From Candidatus Zixiibacteriota bacterium (GTDB lineage: Bacteria > Zixibacteria > MSB-5A5 > GN15 > PGXB01): a stretch of DNA of 15,583 nucleotides. The position numbers and the translations under genes are program-made. This document shows positions 7,465 through 14,860 of this stretch, in pieces. A model generated the notes under the pieces. The model did no database searches. It was not told the origin of the DNA and saw only the letters and a program-made list of their open reading frames with translations. Each line of letters opens with the position of its first letter. The first letter of the stretch is position 1. The stretch spans positions 2,064,535-2,080,117 of the forward strand of contig CP070766.1 of assembly GCA_020345705.1 (NCBI GenBank). The letters are read 5' to 3'.

Positions 7465-8286
7465 ATGAGAATTTTCAATAAGAGACTCAGGAATCTAAAA
7501 GGCGTCTCGCTGCTCGAGGTGCTGATCGCCATGTTTCTGACCGGCGTGGTGCTGACGTCAATCTTTAAAGTCTATGTGACTCAGCATAAGAACTGGACAA
7601 TTCAGAATGGTGTCACCGATATGCAGCAAAATGCCCGGGCCGCCATCGACGAGCTTACCCGGCAAATAAGAATGGCCGGCCATGAGCTCCCGCTGGGACT
7701 TGACGGTATCGAGGCATATGATACCAATCCCGATACGATTGTCATAACATATTCCGATGGCGGCTGTGATGCCCCCATTGAGCACACCATGCCCATGCCC
7801 TCGGCCGAGTTGCGCTGTGACGGGCACGACATTTCCTGTTTTTATGACGGGCAGTGGGTGTACATCTTCCACCCCGATTCGGGCGGCGGTGAATTCTTCC
7901 AGATCTCACTCGTCCAGGAGGACGCGGCCCATATTCAGCACAACACCATGCCCCTGTCAATGTGCTACCCGAAAGGCGCCATCGTCCTTGCATTGCAGAG
8001 AGTAAAGTACTTCGTCGATAATTCGGATACTCTGCATCCTAACCTGATGATCGAATTGCCCGGGCGCACTCCCCAGGTCTATGCCGAAAATATAGAAGAC
8101 CTGCAATTCACGTATACTATGAAAAACGGAATGGTCGTGGACATACCCGCCATTGCCGCCGACGTCCGCGAAGTAAGTATTGAGCTGACCGGCCGAACCG
8201 ACGTTCCGGACCCTGATTTTCCGCAGGACCCCTATCGCCGCAGAGTTTATGCATCAAAAGTGAATGTAAGAAATCTGGATATATAG
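7465..8286 (+). CDS. PilW-like minor type IV pilin
   Basis: The 273-residue protein begins MRIFNKRLRNLKG and then VSLLEVLIAMFLTGVVLTSIF, a class III prepilin signal with cleavage after Gly13 and Glu at mature position 5. Mature residue 1 is Val in place of the more common Phe. A helix with NARAAIDELTRQIRMAGHE follows, the typical PilW pattern (RxxMxxAG), and near the C-terminus YAENIEDLQFTYT, which is also characteristic of PilW proteins. Four cysteines (101, 118, 125, 167) could form two disulfides in the periplasm. PilW acts with PilV and PilX in the tip or priming complex of type IV pili. The ribosome site is weak, and the eight-base gap from the preceding stop suggests coupled translation. 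Confidence 0.87.
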   Translation: MRIFNKRLRNLKGVSLLEVLIAMFLTGVVLTSIFKVYVTQHKNWTIQNGVTDMQQNARAAIDELTRQIRMAGHELPLGLDGIEAYDTNPDTIVITYSDGGCDAPIEHTMPMPSAELRCDGHDISCFYDGQWVYIFHPDSGGGEFFQISLVQEDAAHIQHNTMPLSMCYPKGAIVLALQRVKYFVDNSDTLHPNLMIELPGRTPQVYAENIEDLQFTYTMKNGMVVDIPAIAADVREVSIELTGRTDVPDPDFPQDPYRRRVYASKVNVRNLDI

Positions 8287-8322
8287 AATGCTGTGGTAAA
8301 TCATTTGAGAGAAAGGTCAACT

Positions 8323-9969
8323 ATGACTTGGTATAGAAAAATCGCAAACAACAGAGGGCTGGCCACGTTCATCGCCCTTATGATAATGCTGATGCTTACC
8401 ATGATCGGTGTGGCGGCCCTGAAGATCGCCGATGATGAAATCACCATTGCCGGCAATGAAATGAACGAGATGGCCTCGTTCTACGCCGCCGAAGCCGGGC
8501 TTGAGAGAGCCTCGGCGACGATTCAGGCTCAGTACGTTTCGACCGGCGGCCCGCCGTCGATCCTCCCGTGCGGAAGCGAATTCCTCAACAGCAAGACGAC
8601 GGTGGCATTTGTGACCAGTGATCAGGGCGCCGCCGTTCAACGTACTATTGCCAAGGGAACTCTGGCCGGTCTGCACGGGCTGGTCAAGACGTATGAGATT
8701 GAGGCTATCGGGACATCCCTGATTGATGGAAGTCAGGTCAAACTGACACAGCAATTTGAGGCAGCTCTCATCCCGATTTTCCAGTTCGCCGTCTTCTATG
8801 ACAATGACTTGGAATTCGCTCCCGGTCCGGACATGACCCTGATTGGTCGTGTGCATTCAAACGGTAGCCTCTGGCTGCAGGCCGGGGCCAACCTTAACAT
8901 GGATAGCTACGTGACCTGCGCGGGCGATTTATTCCATGGGCGAAAAGGCGCCGGCGGCGTCAGCGACGGCAACGTTTATATCAAAGATACCGACGGCAAC
9001 TACCGCAATATGAAAAATCCCGACAACAGTTTTCTGGAATCAACCGATTCGTACTGGTATGACTCGGCTTCCACCAGATGGGGCGGCCGTGTCCAGGATG
9101 CCGCCTTTGGACAGAGAGAGCTCAACCTGCCGCTGAACAACTCCGGTGACCCTCATAAGCTTATCGAACCGGGAGCCGGCAACGCCGACTCCTATGAGCA
9201 CCTGGCTACCGTTAAGGTCATCGACGGCCTCATGTACGCCCTGATCGGCGGCGTCTGGCAGGATATAACTGGGATTCTGCCGGCTGGAACGGTCACCAAC
9301 AAAACCTTCTATGACGGCCGTGAGGGAACCACCGTCAACGCCACCGAGATTGACATGTCACTGCTCAAGTCGAGTGGATATTATCCGGGCGGAGGCGTAA
9401 TCTATGCTTCCGACGGCAGCGGCGGCACATTCAACGCCCTGCGCCTGACCAATGGCGCCGACCTCGGTCGACCCCTGTCGATTTTCAGTGAAAATCCCGT
9501 TTATGTAGAAGGAGATTTTAACTCGGTCAACAAACAACCGGCCGCCATTGCGGGAGACGCCGTCACCTTTCTGTCCAATGCCTGGGCTGACTCCAACTCG
9601 ACTTTGGGCAAGGACAGCCGTGTCGCGACACCGACCATCTGTAATGCCTCTATTTTGACAGGCAACACCAACACCACCTCTACGACCTACAACGGCGGTC
9701 TTGAGAACCTGCCTCGTTTTCTGGAGAACTGGGAAAACGTAAGGTTTACCTGGTCGGGCTCGATGGTGAACCTGTGGAAGTCTCAGCAGGCGGATGGAGA
9801 CTGGAACGACACCTATTATACACCGCCTATCCGTGATTGGGCGTATGATACTGATCTGGACGACCCCGCCAAGCTCCCGCCGGAGACACCGATGATTCGC
9901 GTCTTCCAGCGGACAGGCTGGAAGCAGGATCAGGTCGGCTATGTTTCTACGCCTCCCGACTCTATCTGA
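8323..9969 (+). CDS. large PilX-like minor pilin (PilX N-terminal domain plus long extracellular region)
   Basis: From the ATG at 8323 the protein has 548 residues. The N-terminus has the leader MTWYRKIANNRG and then LATFIALMIMLMLTMIGVAALK. It continues with MASFYAAEAGLERA, the PilX_N signature. PilX proteins are commonly about 160-200 residues, so this one carries roughly 350 extra residues. The extra region is rich in Gly, Asn, Asp and Ser. It has motifs GRVHSNGSL and PVYVEGDFN...AIAGDAVTFLSNAW, which I recall from long PilX-like proteins of other phyla, and only three cysteines. Glu at mature position 5 is absent (Ile), as in PilX and the tip-capping pseudopilin GspK. It is probably exposed at the pilus tip, possibly as an adhesin. 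A GTG at 8293 would lengthen it by ten residues. I chose 8323 because AAAGG sits six bases before it and the leader is then of normal length. A terminator follows directly, and no pilY1 is present. Confidence 0.82.
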   Translation: MTWYRKIANNRGLATFIALMIMLMLTMIGVAALKIADDEITIAGNEMNEMASFYAAEAGLERASATIQAQYVSTGGPPSILPCGSEFLNSKTTVAFVTSDQGAAVQRTIAKGTLAGLHGLVKTYEIEAIGTSLIDGSQVKLTQQFEAALIPIFQFAVFYDNDLEFAPGPDMTLIGRVHSNGSLWLQAGANLNMDSYVTCAGDLFHGRKGAGGVSDGNVYIKDTDGNYRNMKNPDNSFLESTDSYWYDSASTRWGGRVQDAAFGQRELNLPLNNSGDPHKLIEPGAGNADSYEHLATVKVIDGLMYALIGGVWQDITGILPAGTVTNKTFYDGREGTTVNATEIDMSLLKSSGYYPGGGVIYASDGSGGTFNALRLTNGADLGRPLSIFSENPVYVEGDFNSVNKQPAAIAGDAVTFLSNAWADSNSTLGKDSRVATPTICNASILTGNTNTTSTTYNGGLENLPRFLENWENVRFTWSGSMVNLWKSQQADGDWNDTYYTPPIRDWAYDTDLDDPAKLPPETPMIRVFQRTGWKQDQVGYVSTPPDSI

Positions 9970-9987
9970 ATGAAAATAGAGATAACA

Positions 9988-10012
9988 AAAACCCCGGCCA
10001 TGCCGGGGTTTT
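9988..10012. terminator. bidirectional rho-independent terminator between convergent operons
   Basis: An 11-bp perfect stem (9988-9998 with 10002-10012, core CCCCGGC/GCCGGGG) with loop CAT is flanked by A-runs on the left and T-runs on the right. On the plus strand it ends the minor-pilin operon 18 bases after the PilX-like stop. On the minus strand, where the stem is followed by TTTTTG, it ends the M16 gene pair, whose last stop is at 10035. Confidence 0.9.
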
Positions 10013-10034
10013 ATATTCTCAATTTCAGATAAGG

Positions 10035-11420
10035 TCAATTTCGTCCCGTACTGATCACTTCAACCTGACCCAACTCCGACAAACCACGCCGCAGGATGTC
10101 TTCGGGTCCCATTACTACCACCGTCAGGTGGTTTTCATCAAGAAACTTTTGCGCTGTCTTTCTTATGACACCCGGATCGACCGAATCAAACTGCTTTAGA
10201 AGTTGGTCGTGGAAGTTAAGTTTCAGATTCAGACTTATTATCCGGGAAAGCATATTGACCGTTCTGGATGGATTCTGGAAATAGCCGGCCATCTCTCCTC
10301 GGAAATGACTCTTGGCATCACCCAGTTCGCCGGCCGGGACTCGGATATTTCGCAGATCCTGAAGGGTCGCCAGTACCTGCCTGATGGCTTCGGCGGTCAT
10401 TTCATTTGTAGCTCCTCCGTAAATGCTGAGCATTCCGTCCCCGGTTGACCAGTCGATCGAGGAGCTGATTGTAGTCGCCAGCGCATGCTGGCGGATCAAG
10501 CACCTGGACAGACGTGAAATCTCACCGGCTCCGCCGAGAAGGTAATCCAGCAAAATAAAAGCGGGCACGGCTTCGGATAGCGAAGGCACAGCCGGCCGGC
10601 CGATCATGAATTCGCTGCTGGCCGCCTCGGGATTGTCAAGAATTATGATTCGCAGAGAGTCAGGTATACTCTGATTGGCAATCGGTCGCGAAAAGTCTGT
10701 TCCCTTTTCCCATTTTGAGAAGAGCTTCTTTATGAGCTTCTTGACGTCACCGGCCTTGAAATCGCCGGCAATAACCAGGGCCGCGTTGTTGGGGCGGACA
10801 TTTCTCTCATAGAAACTTCTGACGTCATCCAGCTCTATCCGTCTGATTCCGGCCCGCGTTCCCGAGGACGGAAGTCCATAGCCGTCATCTCCGTAAATCG
10901 AACCGTAAAGTTTATGAATCAGTCTGTATCTGGCAACGGAGTTGACTTGCATGATGACGGAATCGTACCGCTTTTTCAGACGGTCTAGACCCTCTTCATC
11001 GAATTTGGGTGCGGTCACCATTTGGGCTACAAGCTGAAGTGCCAGTTCTTCGTCACGCGCGAGAAAACTGCCCTTGATAAAAAGGGCGTATTGTCTGGTA
11101 TCGAATGTTATCAAACCCCCGACGGAATCAATGGCCTCGATCAGGGCGCCCCCCGGAAATTTCTCCGCCCCTTCTTTCAGCATCTCCATGGTAACACCCG
11201 CCAGGCCGCAAATACGCGCTGAATCGACCGCCGAACCGGTTTTGAAAAGCATGGAGTACTCGAGTATGGGCCAGCGATGATCTTCCACAAGAATCACCTG
11301 AAGACCGTTGGCGAGAGTGAAACTTGAATGTTCCGGCAGAATCCCGCCGCCGAAGGCATCCACAACAGGTATGGTGCATATTGAAAGGGCACAAATTGTG
11401 ACGGTAATCCCGAGTCTCAT
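10035..11420 (-). CDS. M16-family (insulinase-like) protein without catalytic motif, exported partner subunit
   Basis: The 461-residue protein has a signal peptide (cleavage probably near residue 22, VVDA|FGGG). Two M16 halves follow: SFTLANGLQVILVEDHRWPI and LVIAGDFKAGDVKKL mark the first, and LDYLLGGAGEISRLSRCL the second. The place of the HxxEH zinc motif reads GVTME (Gly75, Met78, Glu79), so it cannot bind zinc in the normal way. This is the usual state of the non-catalytic beta-type partner in bacterial M16B heterodimers, which helps hold the peptide in the clamshell chamber. The Tyr usually found after the SSRL-type Arg in the second half is also missing (ALATTIS). It overlaps the upstream M16 gene by ATGA, with GGAG eleven bases upstream, so the two are made together, presumably in the periplasm. 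Its partner also lacks the zinc site. Confidence 0.88.
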   Translation of the reverse strand: MRLGITVTICALSICTIPVVDAFGGGILPEHSSFTLANGLQVILVEDHRWPILEYSMLFKTGSAVDSARICGLAGVTMEMLKEGAEKFPGGALIEAIDSVGGLITFDTRQYALFIKGSFLARDEELALQLVAQMVTAPKFDEEGLDRLKKRYDSVIMQVNSVARYRLIHKLYGSIYGDDGYGLPSSGTRAGIRRIELDDVRSFYERNVRPNNAALVIAGDFKAGDVKKLIKKLFSKWEKGTDFSRPIANQSIPDSLRIIILDNPEAASSEFMIGRPAVPSLSEAVPAFILLDYLLGGAGEISRLSRCLIRQHALATTISSSIDWSTGDGMLSIYGGATNEMTAEAIRQVLATLQDLRNIRVPAGELGDAKSHFRGEMAGYFQNPSRTVNMLSRIISLNLKLNFHDQLLKQFDSVDPGVIRKTAQKFLDENHLTVVVMGPEDILRRGLSELGQVEVISTGRN

Positions 11421-12805
11421 TGCATCGAGCTCTCCTCTGATGCCCTTCTTTCGGGACCTGTCGGCTCAAGGACGATAACCACCCTGAAGGATCGATCAAG
11501 GTACTCCTGCGCCGCCCTCATAACATCCTCTTTAGTAACGGTACGCGCCTGCTGCACTATCTTATCCGGCGATTGCCACTCACCGCCGATTATATAATTC
11601 AGGCCGATGCTTTTCGCCGTCGCATCAAGCGTACTTATCTCCCGGTAAAAATCGGCCTCAATCCGGTTCTTAACCATTTCCAGTTCCGCATCGGAAACAT
11701 ATTCACTGCGCAACAGCTCGATCTCCTCATCCATTTGACTTAACCCGTCCGATACGTACGAATCATAATTCAGGATGGAGAAGCAATACAACATGCCGGG
11801 GTCCTCGCTTTTCTGCAATCCGCCTCCCACAATCAGAGCCGATTTCTCATCGATCACCATTCTTTTGTGGATTCTTGATGATTCGCCGCCTGTCAGGATC
11901 TTGCTGATAACCTCGAGCGCCGGGATGTCACCGTGACCGATCTCGGGCACACGATAACCTATTATGAAAGCAGGAATGCCGGCAAAACCCTTGAGATATG
12001 AATGCCTTTCACCTGCTGGCTCCGGTTCGACGATCCGCCTTCTTTCCAATAAAGGCGGGGCCGCTATTTTGCCGAACAGCTCCTTTACTTTGGCAACCGT
12101 CTTTTCCGTATCGAAATCACCCAGGATTACAATGGTGGCATTCGCCGGCTGAAAATAGAGTCTATAATATTCTTTCAAATCGTCAAGATTAATGTTGTCA
12201 ATGTCAGCCGGCCAGCCGTACCTCGGATTGCCGTACGGATGCAGCCGGTAAGATAAGTTATAGAACTCTTCATTTATATGGCCGTAAATCGAACTCTCCA
12301 CATACAGCAGTCGCGCCTTACGCATGAAGTCCTTTGCCAGAAGGAGCTTTTCTATAGTCATCTCGACGTTCTCCATCCGATCGGCCTCCAGAAACAGAAC
12401 CGTATCCAGCATGTTTGAGGGAATCATGGTCCAGAAATCGGTAACGTCCAGCCCGGTCAGGTGCATGCTCCAACCACCGCCCGCCTGAATTATCCGGGAA
12501 TGCTCGCCCTTCTTGAATTGCGGCGTACCTTCAGAGAGGATCCGGGAGCATATCCTGGTAATGCCGGTCATACCCGGACATTCGTCCTTGATGCCGACAT
12601 GATAAAAAACCCGGACAACGGCCAAGGGCGAGGAATGGTCCTCTAGCGCAAGCAGGGTCAGACCGTTGTCAAGGCGGGTCTCGACGATTTCACCCGCAAA
12701 TGAGAGAGGATTGATAATTGCCAAAAGAAGCGCCAGACCAGCCAGCACTGAGATTTTATTTCCGCCAGCCTTCATTTTCTCCAAAAATAGCAAAACTGCC
12801 TTCAT
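11417..12805 (-). CDS. M16-family (insulinase-like) protein with degraded zinc site, exported
   Basis: The 462-residue protein aligns throughout with catalytic-type M16B subunits: LDNGLTLLALEDHSSPLAVVRVFYHVGIKDE, PGMTGITRICSRILSEGT, DFWTMIPSNMLDTVLFLEADRM, YFQPANATIVILGDFD and LTGGESSRIHKRM. Where active members have FAHLFEHMMFKGT it reads ITRICSRILSEGT, so HxxEH has become RxxSR (Arg84, Ser87, Arg88). The third zinc ligand, Glu of KEERR, is Ala164. No zinc proteolysis is expected; a chaperone, binding or scaffold role with the adjacent partner is an inference. The signal peptide is clear only if translation starts at Met11 (ATG 12775, with GGAG rather close at three bases); the first ATG at 12805 has no ribosome site. 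I give the longer form and regard 12775 as about equally likely. It is the first gene of the pair, and an AT-rich inverted repeat lies just upstream. Confidence 0.86.
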   Translation of the reverse strand: MKAVLLFLEKMKAGGNKISVLAGLALLLAIINPLSFAGEIVETRLDNGLTLLALEDHSSPLAVVRVFYHVGIKDECPGMTGITRICSRILSEGTPQFKKGEHSRIIQAGGGWSMHLTGLDVTDFWTMIPSNMLDTVLFLEADRMENVEMTIEKLLLAKDFMRKARLLYVESSIYGHINEEFYNLSYRLHPYGNPRYGWPADIDNINLDDLKEYYRLYFQPANATIVILGDFDTEKTVAKVKELFGKIAAPPLLERRRIVEPEPAGERHSYLKGFAGIPAFIIGYRVPEIGHGDIPALEVISKILTGGESSRIHKRMVIDEKSALIVGGGLQKSEDPGMLYCFSILNYDSYVSDGLSQMDEEIELLRSEYVSDAELEMVKNRIEADFYREISTLDATAKSIGLNYIIGGEWQSPDKIVQQARTVTKEDVMRAAQEYLDRSFRVVIVLEPTGPERRASEESSMQ

Positions 12806-12808
12806 ATG

Positions 12809-12832
12809 GCAAATATTATCAGAAATATTTGC
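12809..12832. promoter_or_regulatory. perfect 9-6-9 inverted repeat at the head of the M16 operon, candidate operator
   Basis: GCAAATATT (12809-12817) is repeated in perfect inverted form as AATATTTGC (12824-12832) with a six-base spacer. It ends four bases before the first ATG of the M16 gene, or about 34 bases before the better start at 12775. A 24-bp dyad with 9-bp AT-rich arms is the size of a dimeric repressor site. It could also form an RNA hairpin in the leader. There is no T-run in either direction to make it a terminator. Confidence 0.5.
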
Positions 12833-12893
12833 ACACCAAATACTTACTGCGTCCGAAAGAAAATGTTTCGCCTTCTGCGATTAATTCTCAAGA

Positions 12894-12924
12894 ATCCGGC
12901 CTTAAAACGGCGAGCATCCGGCCT
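12894..12924. repeat. direct repeat ATCCGGCCT, two copies 22 bp apart
   Basis: The 9-base word ATCCGGCCT is present at 12894-12902 and again at 12916-12924. The 22-bp phase is about two helix turns, so both copies face the same side of DNA. They lie in the 152-bp gap between the barrel-like gene and the M16 pair, upstream of the 9-6-9 inverted repeat. They may be an activator or regulator site for the M16 operon; chance is not excluded. Confidence 0.35.
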
Positions 12925-12957
12925 GCAAACGAATTTTCGAAATTGGGCGGTCACCTT

Positions 12958-13800
12958 TCATCTTCTCGATCGCGGCAAAATTGATTCCTGGGGGCCGGCC
13001 GCAATTCCGCCAAAAATCGATGTTCCGCGTTGGACATTGCCACCGCACAGCCTTGTCTGCTCGCCGAGGAAGTAGCGGGCGAGGTTGATCCGAAAGCCGG
13101 CTTCGTAATTATCCCGGTTATCGAAGCTGACGTTGATTATCACGCCTCTCAAAGGGTTTACATCAACGCCATATCTGAATGCCGCACCTTTCAAGCTCTG
13201 GGCGGTTGAAAGCGATACTTCGGCCGAGATAGTCAGCAAACCCCGGTGGGCAGTATGAGAGATGGAATAAATCTGCTCGATATCAGAGCGGCGACCGTCA
13301 ACCCGGCTCCGATTCAGGTTATAAAAGACCCCGGCCAGGGCAAACCTCGGATTTTGTTTGATCAGGAATCCCAGGCTCCAGAAATGCTTTTTGTCGAGCT
13401 CCTCCGGGCCGTTCTTGACATAGCGATATGATCCGCCCAGAAAAATACCGTGCCACGATTGCACGCCCGCGGAGAATATGTATTCGTCATAATCTTCCTG
13501 ACGCAGGTCGGCCAGATGACGATAGCTGATACCGACCCCGTCACCGCCGGCGGTTATGCCCCAGTTGTCGGCAAAGTTGCCCTGATAAAGCTCGCCGGTG
13601 AGCTGAAGCGCCACCATTTTGTCATACCCCAGTGCGGCGGGATTTATCCAGGCCGCTTCGATGCCCGATACTGATGATGTAAACCTGTGATAATAGACGC
13701 CGCCGGGAATCTCCACCCGATTTGCCCCCGAAACGTCTGAACACAATGCGGCAAATAAAAAAAATACGAACCATCTCAATAAAATTCTCATAGCAGTCAT
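12958..13800 (-). CDS. exported beta-barrel-like protein, probably outer membrane, function unknown
   Basis: With a start at ATG 13798-13800 the protein has 280 residues and a signal peptide, MTAMRILLRWFVFFLFAALC, cut near VSGA|NRVE. The mature part has alternating short strands rich in Gly, Tyr and aromatic residues (GIEAAWINPAALGYDKM, FSAGVQSWHGIFLGGSYRYV, WSLGFLIKQNPRFALAGVFYNL, GVDVNPLRGVIINVSF, YEAGFRINLARYFLGE). This is the pattern of PorV/FadL-like outer-membrane barrels; AAWINPAALG recalls their conserved NPA(A/G)L motif. After the last barrel-like strand comes a tail of about 25 residues ending in Arg residues, which is unusual for a barrel that should end in an aromatic. The frame is open to 13896, but those 32 residues overlap the upstream gene and would hide the signal peptide. 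ATG 13791 is also possible, and neither has a clear ribosome site. It begins ten bases after the DUF4097-like stop. Confidence 0.7.
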   Translation of the reverse strand: MTAMRILLRWFVFFLFAALCSDVSGANRVEIPGGVYYHRFTSSVSGIEAAWINPAALGYDKMVALQLTGELYQGNFADNWGITAGGDGVGISYRHLADLRQEDYDEYIFSAGVQSWHGIFLGGSYRYVKNGPEELDKKHFWSLGFLIKQNPRFALAGVFYNLNRSRVDGRRSDIEQIYSISHTAHRGLLTISAEVSLSTAQSLKGAAFRYGVDVNPLRGVIINVSFDNRDNYEAGFRINLARYFLGEQTRLCGGNVQRGTSIFGGIAAGPQESILPRSRR

Positions 13801-13810
13801 CACGATCTGA

Positions 13811-14860
13811 TTAGCGAATCCCCTTGATTCTAATGTTCCCGCCCCCCCCGACGTCGATATCGATTGCCGGGCCGCCTTTCCCGGTGACAAACTCAAGATA
13901 ATTACTGGCCACAGTTATCGGTCTTACGGGAATTCTGGTGACATGCACCTCTCCTCCCGATTCAACCTGAAGCGAAAAGACCGCCGAGACCGCCTTGTTG
14001 ACATACAGCTCTACATCTTCATAGTCATCGGCAATCGTTAACGCGGATTCGGTCATGTCTCTGATCGTCAGTCTGATCGGGCATTGCGAACCCGTAATTC
14101 TGCTAATTCCTCCTTTGAGCTCGGCACCGTCTATCCTGATCTTCCCGTAGCTGCCGTCGATTGTAAAGGCACCCCGGACGGCTTCCATGATAATGTCACC
14201 ATTCTCATTGCTTATGTGTGCCGGCTTCGTCTCCGATATCATGTTTTCAATCCTGATATCGGCATTATTTGATCCTACCGAGATATTACCTCGAATATCT
14301 TTGAGCCTGATATCGCGACCAGAGCCGGATACGGCCAGCCTCTCCGTCACATTCTGTATCTCCTGCCGCCCGAGAGCCGAGCGATTCTCGACTGATCGGA
14401 AAGGACCGACCATCGTTACATCAAAATAGTCGGCATACACCTCGACGTCGCAATCTCCGGGCAGATGCAGTTCAGCTTCAATCATGCCAGCGTCGTCGGT
14501 GCCTGCCCAGGGAGCCGGATTGGGCGCCTGAAGCAAAAGCTTGACTCCGTCAGATGTCCTCATGATATCAACATCAATCAGTGCTGCGTAGTCGGCGGCT
14601 TCCGATTCCGAACCGACTTTCAGGATTTTCTTATACTCAAACAAAATGCCCTCGGCCTTTTCAGTTGTTACCTTCAACTCACCCGACAGATGCACGGCAG
14701 AGGATATGATGACCCTGCTCCCCGGATCCAGAGGCAATTCCAGACTCTCTTCCTTCGTGACAAATCGGTTCTTCTCCAGCTGATAGAGATCAACGGGCAT
14801 GACTGTGGAAGTTGCCAAAATGAACAGGGCGCAGAATAGCAGGATGTATCTGAGTTTCAT
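13811..14860 (-). CDS. exported DUF4097-like beta-helix/beta-repeat protein
   Basis: The 349-residue protein starts with a signal peptide (MKLRYILLFCALFILATST, cleavage near residues 18-22). The rest is almost all short beta strands in roughly 20-residue units: IRLKDIRGNISVGSNNADIRIENM, HISNENGDIIMEAVRGAFTIDGSYGKIRIDGAEL, LTIADDYEDVELYV. This matches the DUF4097 (putative adhesin) type of repeats, though I cannot confirm the family without a profile search. It would act in the periplasm or on the surface; the function is unknown. A very strong ribosome site GGAGG (14869-14873) lies eight bases before the ATG, inside the end of the upstream gene. The ATG overlaps that gene's stop as ATGA. It is probably co-transcribed with the barrel-like gene that follows after ten bases. 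Confidence 0.72.
   Translation of the reverse strand: MKLRYILLFCALFILATSTVMPVDLYQLEKNRFVTKEESLELPLDPGSRVIISSAVHLSGELKVTTEKAEGILFEYKKILKVGSESEAADYAALIDVDIMRTSDGVKLLLQAPNPAPWAGTDDAGMIEAELHLPGDCDVEVYADYFDVTMVGPFRSVENRSALGRQEIQNVTERLAVSGSGRDIRLKDIRGNISVGSNNADIRIENMISETKPAHISNENGDIIMEAVRGAFTIDGSYGKIRIDGAELKGGISRITGSQCPIRLTIRDMTESALTIADDYEDVELYVNKAVSAVFSLQVESGGEVHVTRIPVRPITVASNYLEFVTGKGGPAIDIDVGGGGNIRIKGIR

Noticed and set aside
8287..8322. GTG 8293 as start of the PilX-like gene
   Set aside because: Gives a leader ten residues longer without a ribosome site; ATG 8323 has AAAGG six bases upstream.
9358..10038. 226-codon minus-strand frame opposite the PilX-like gene
   Set aside because: It crosses the strong terminator and lies opposite a supported gene; no motif.
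13801..13896. N-terminal extension of the barrel-like gene to 13896
   Set aside because: It overlaps the end of the DUF4097-like gene and would bury a good signal peptide behind 32 low-quality residues.
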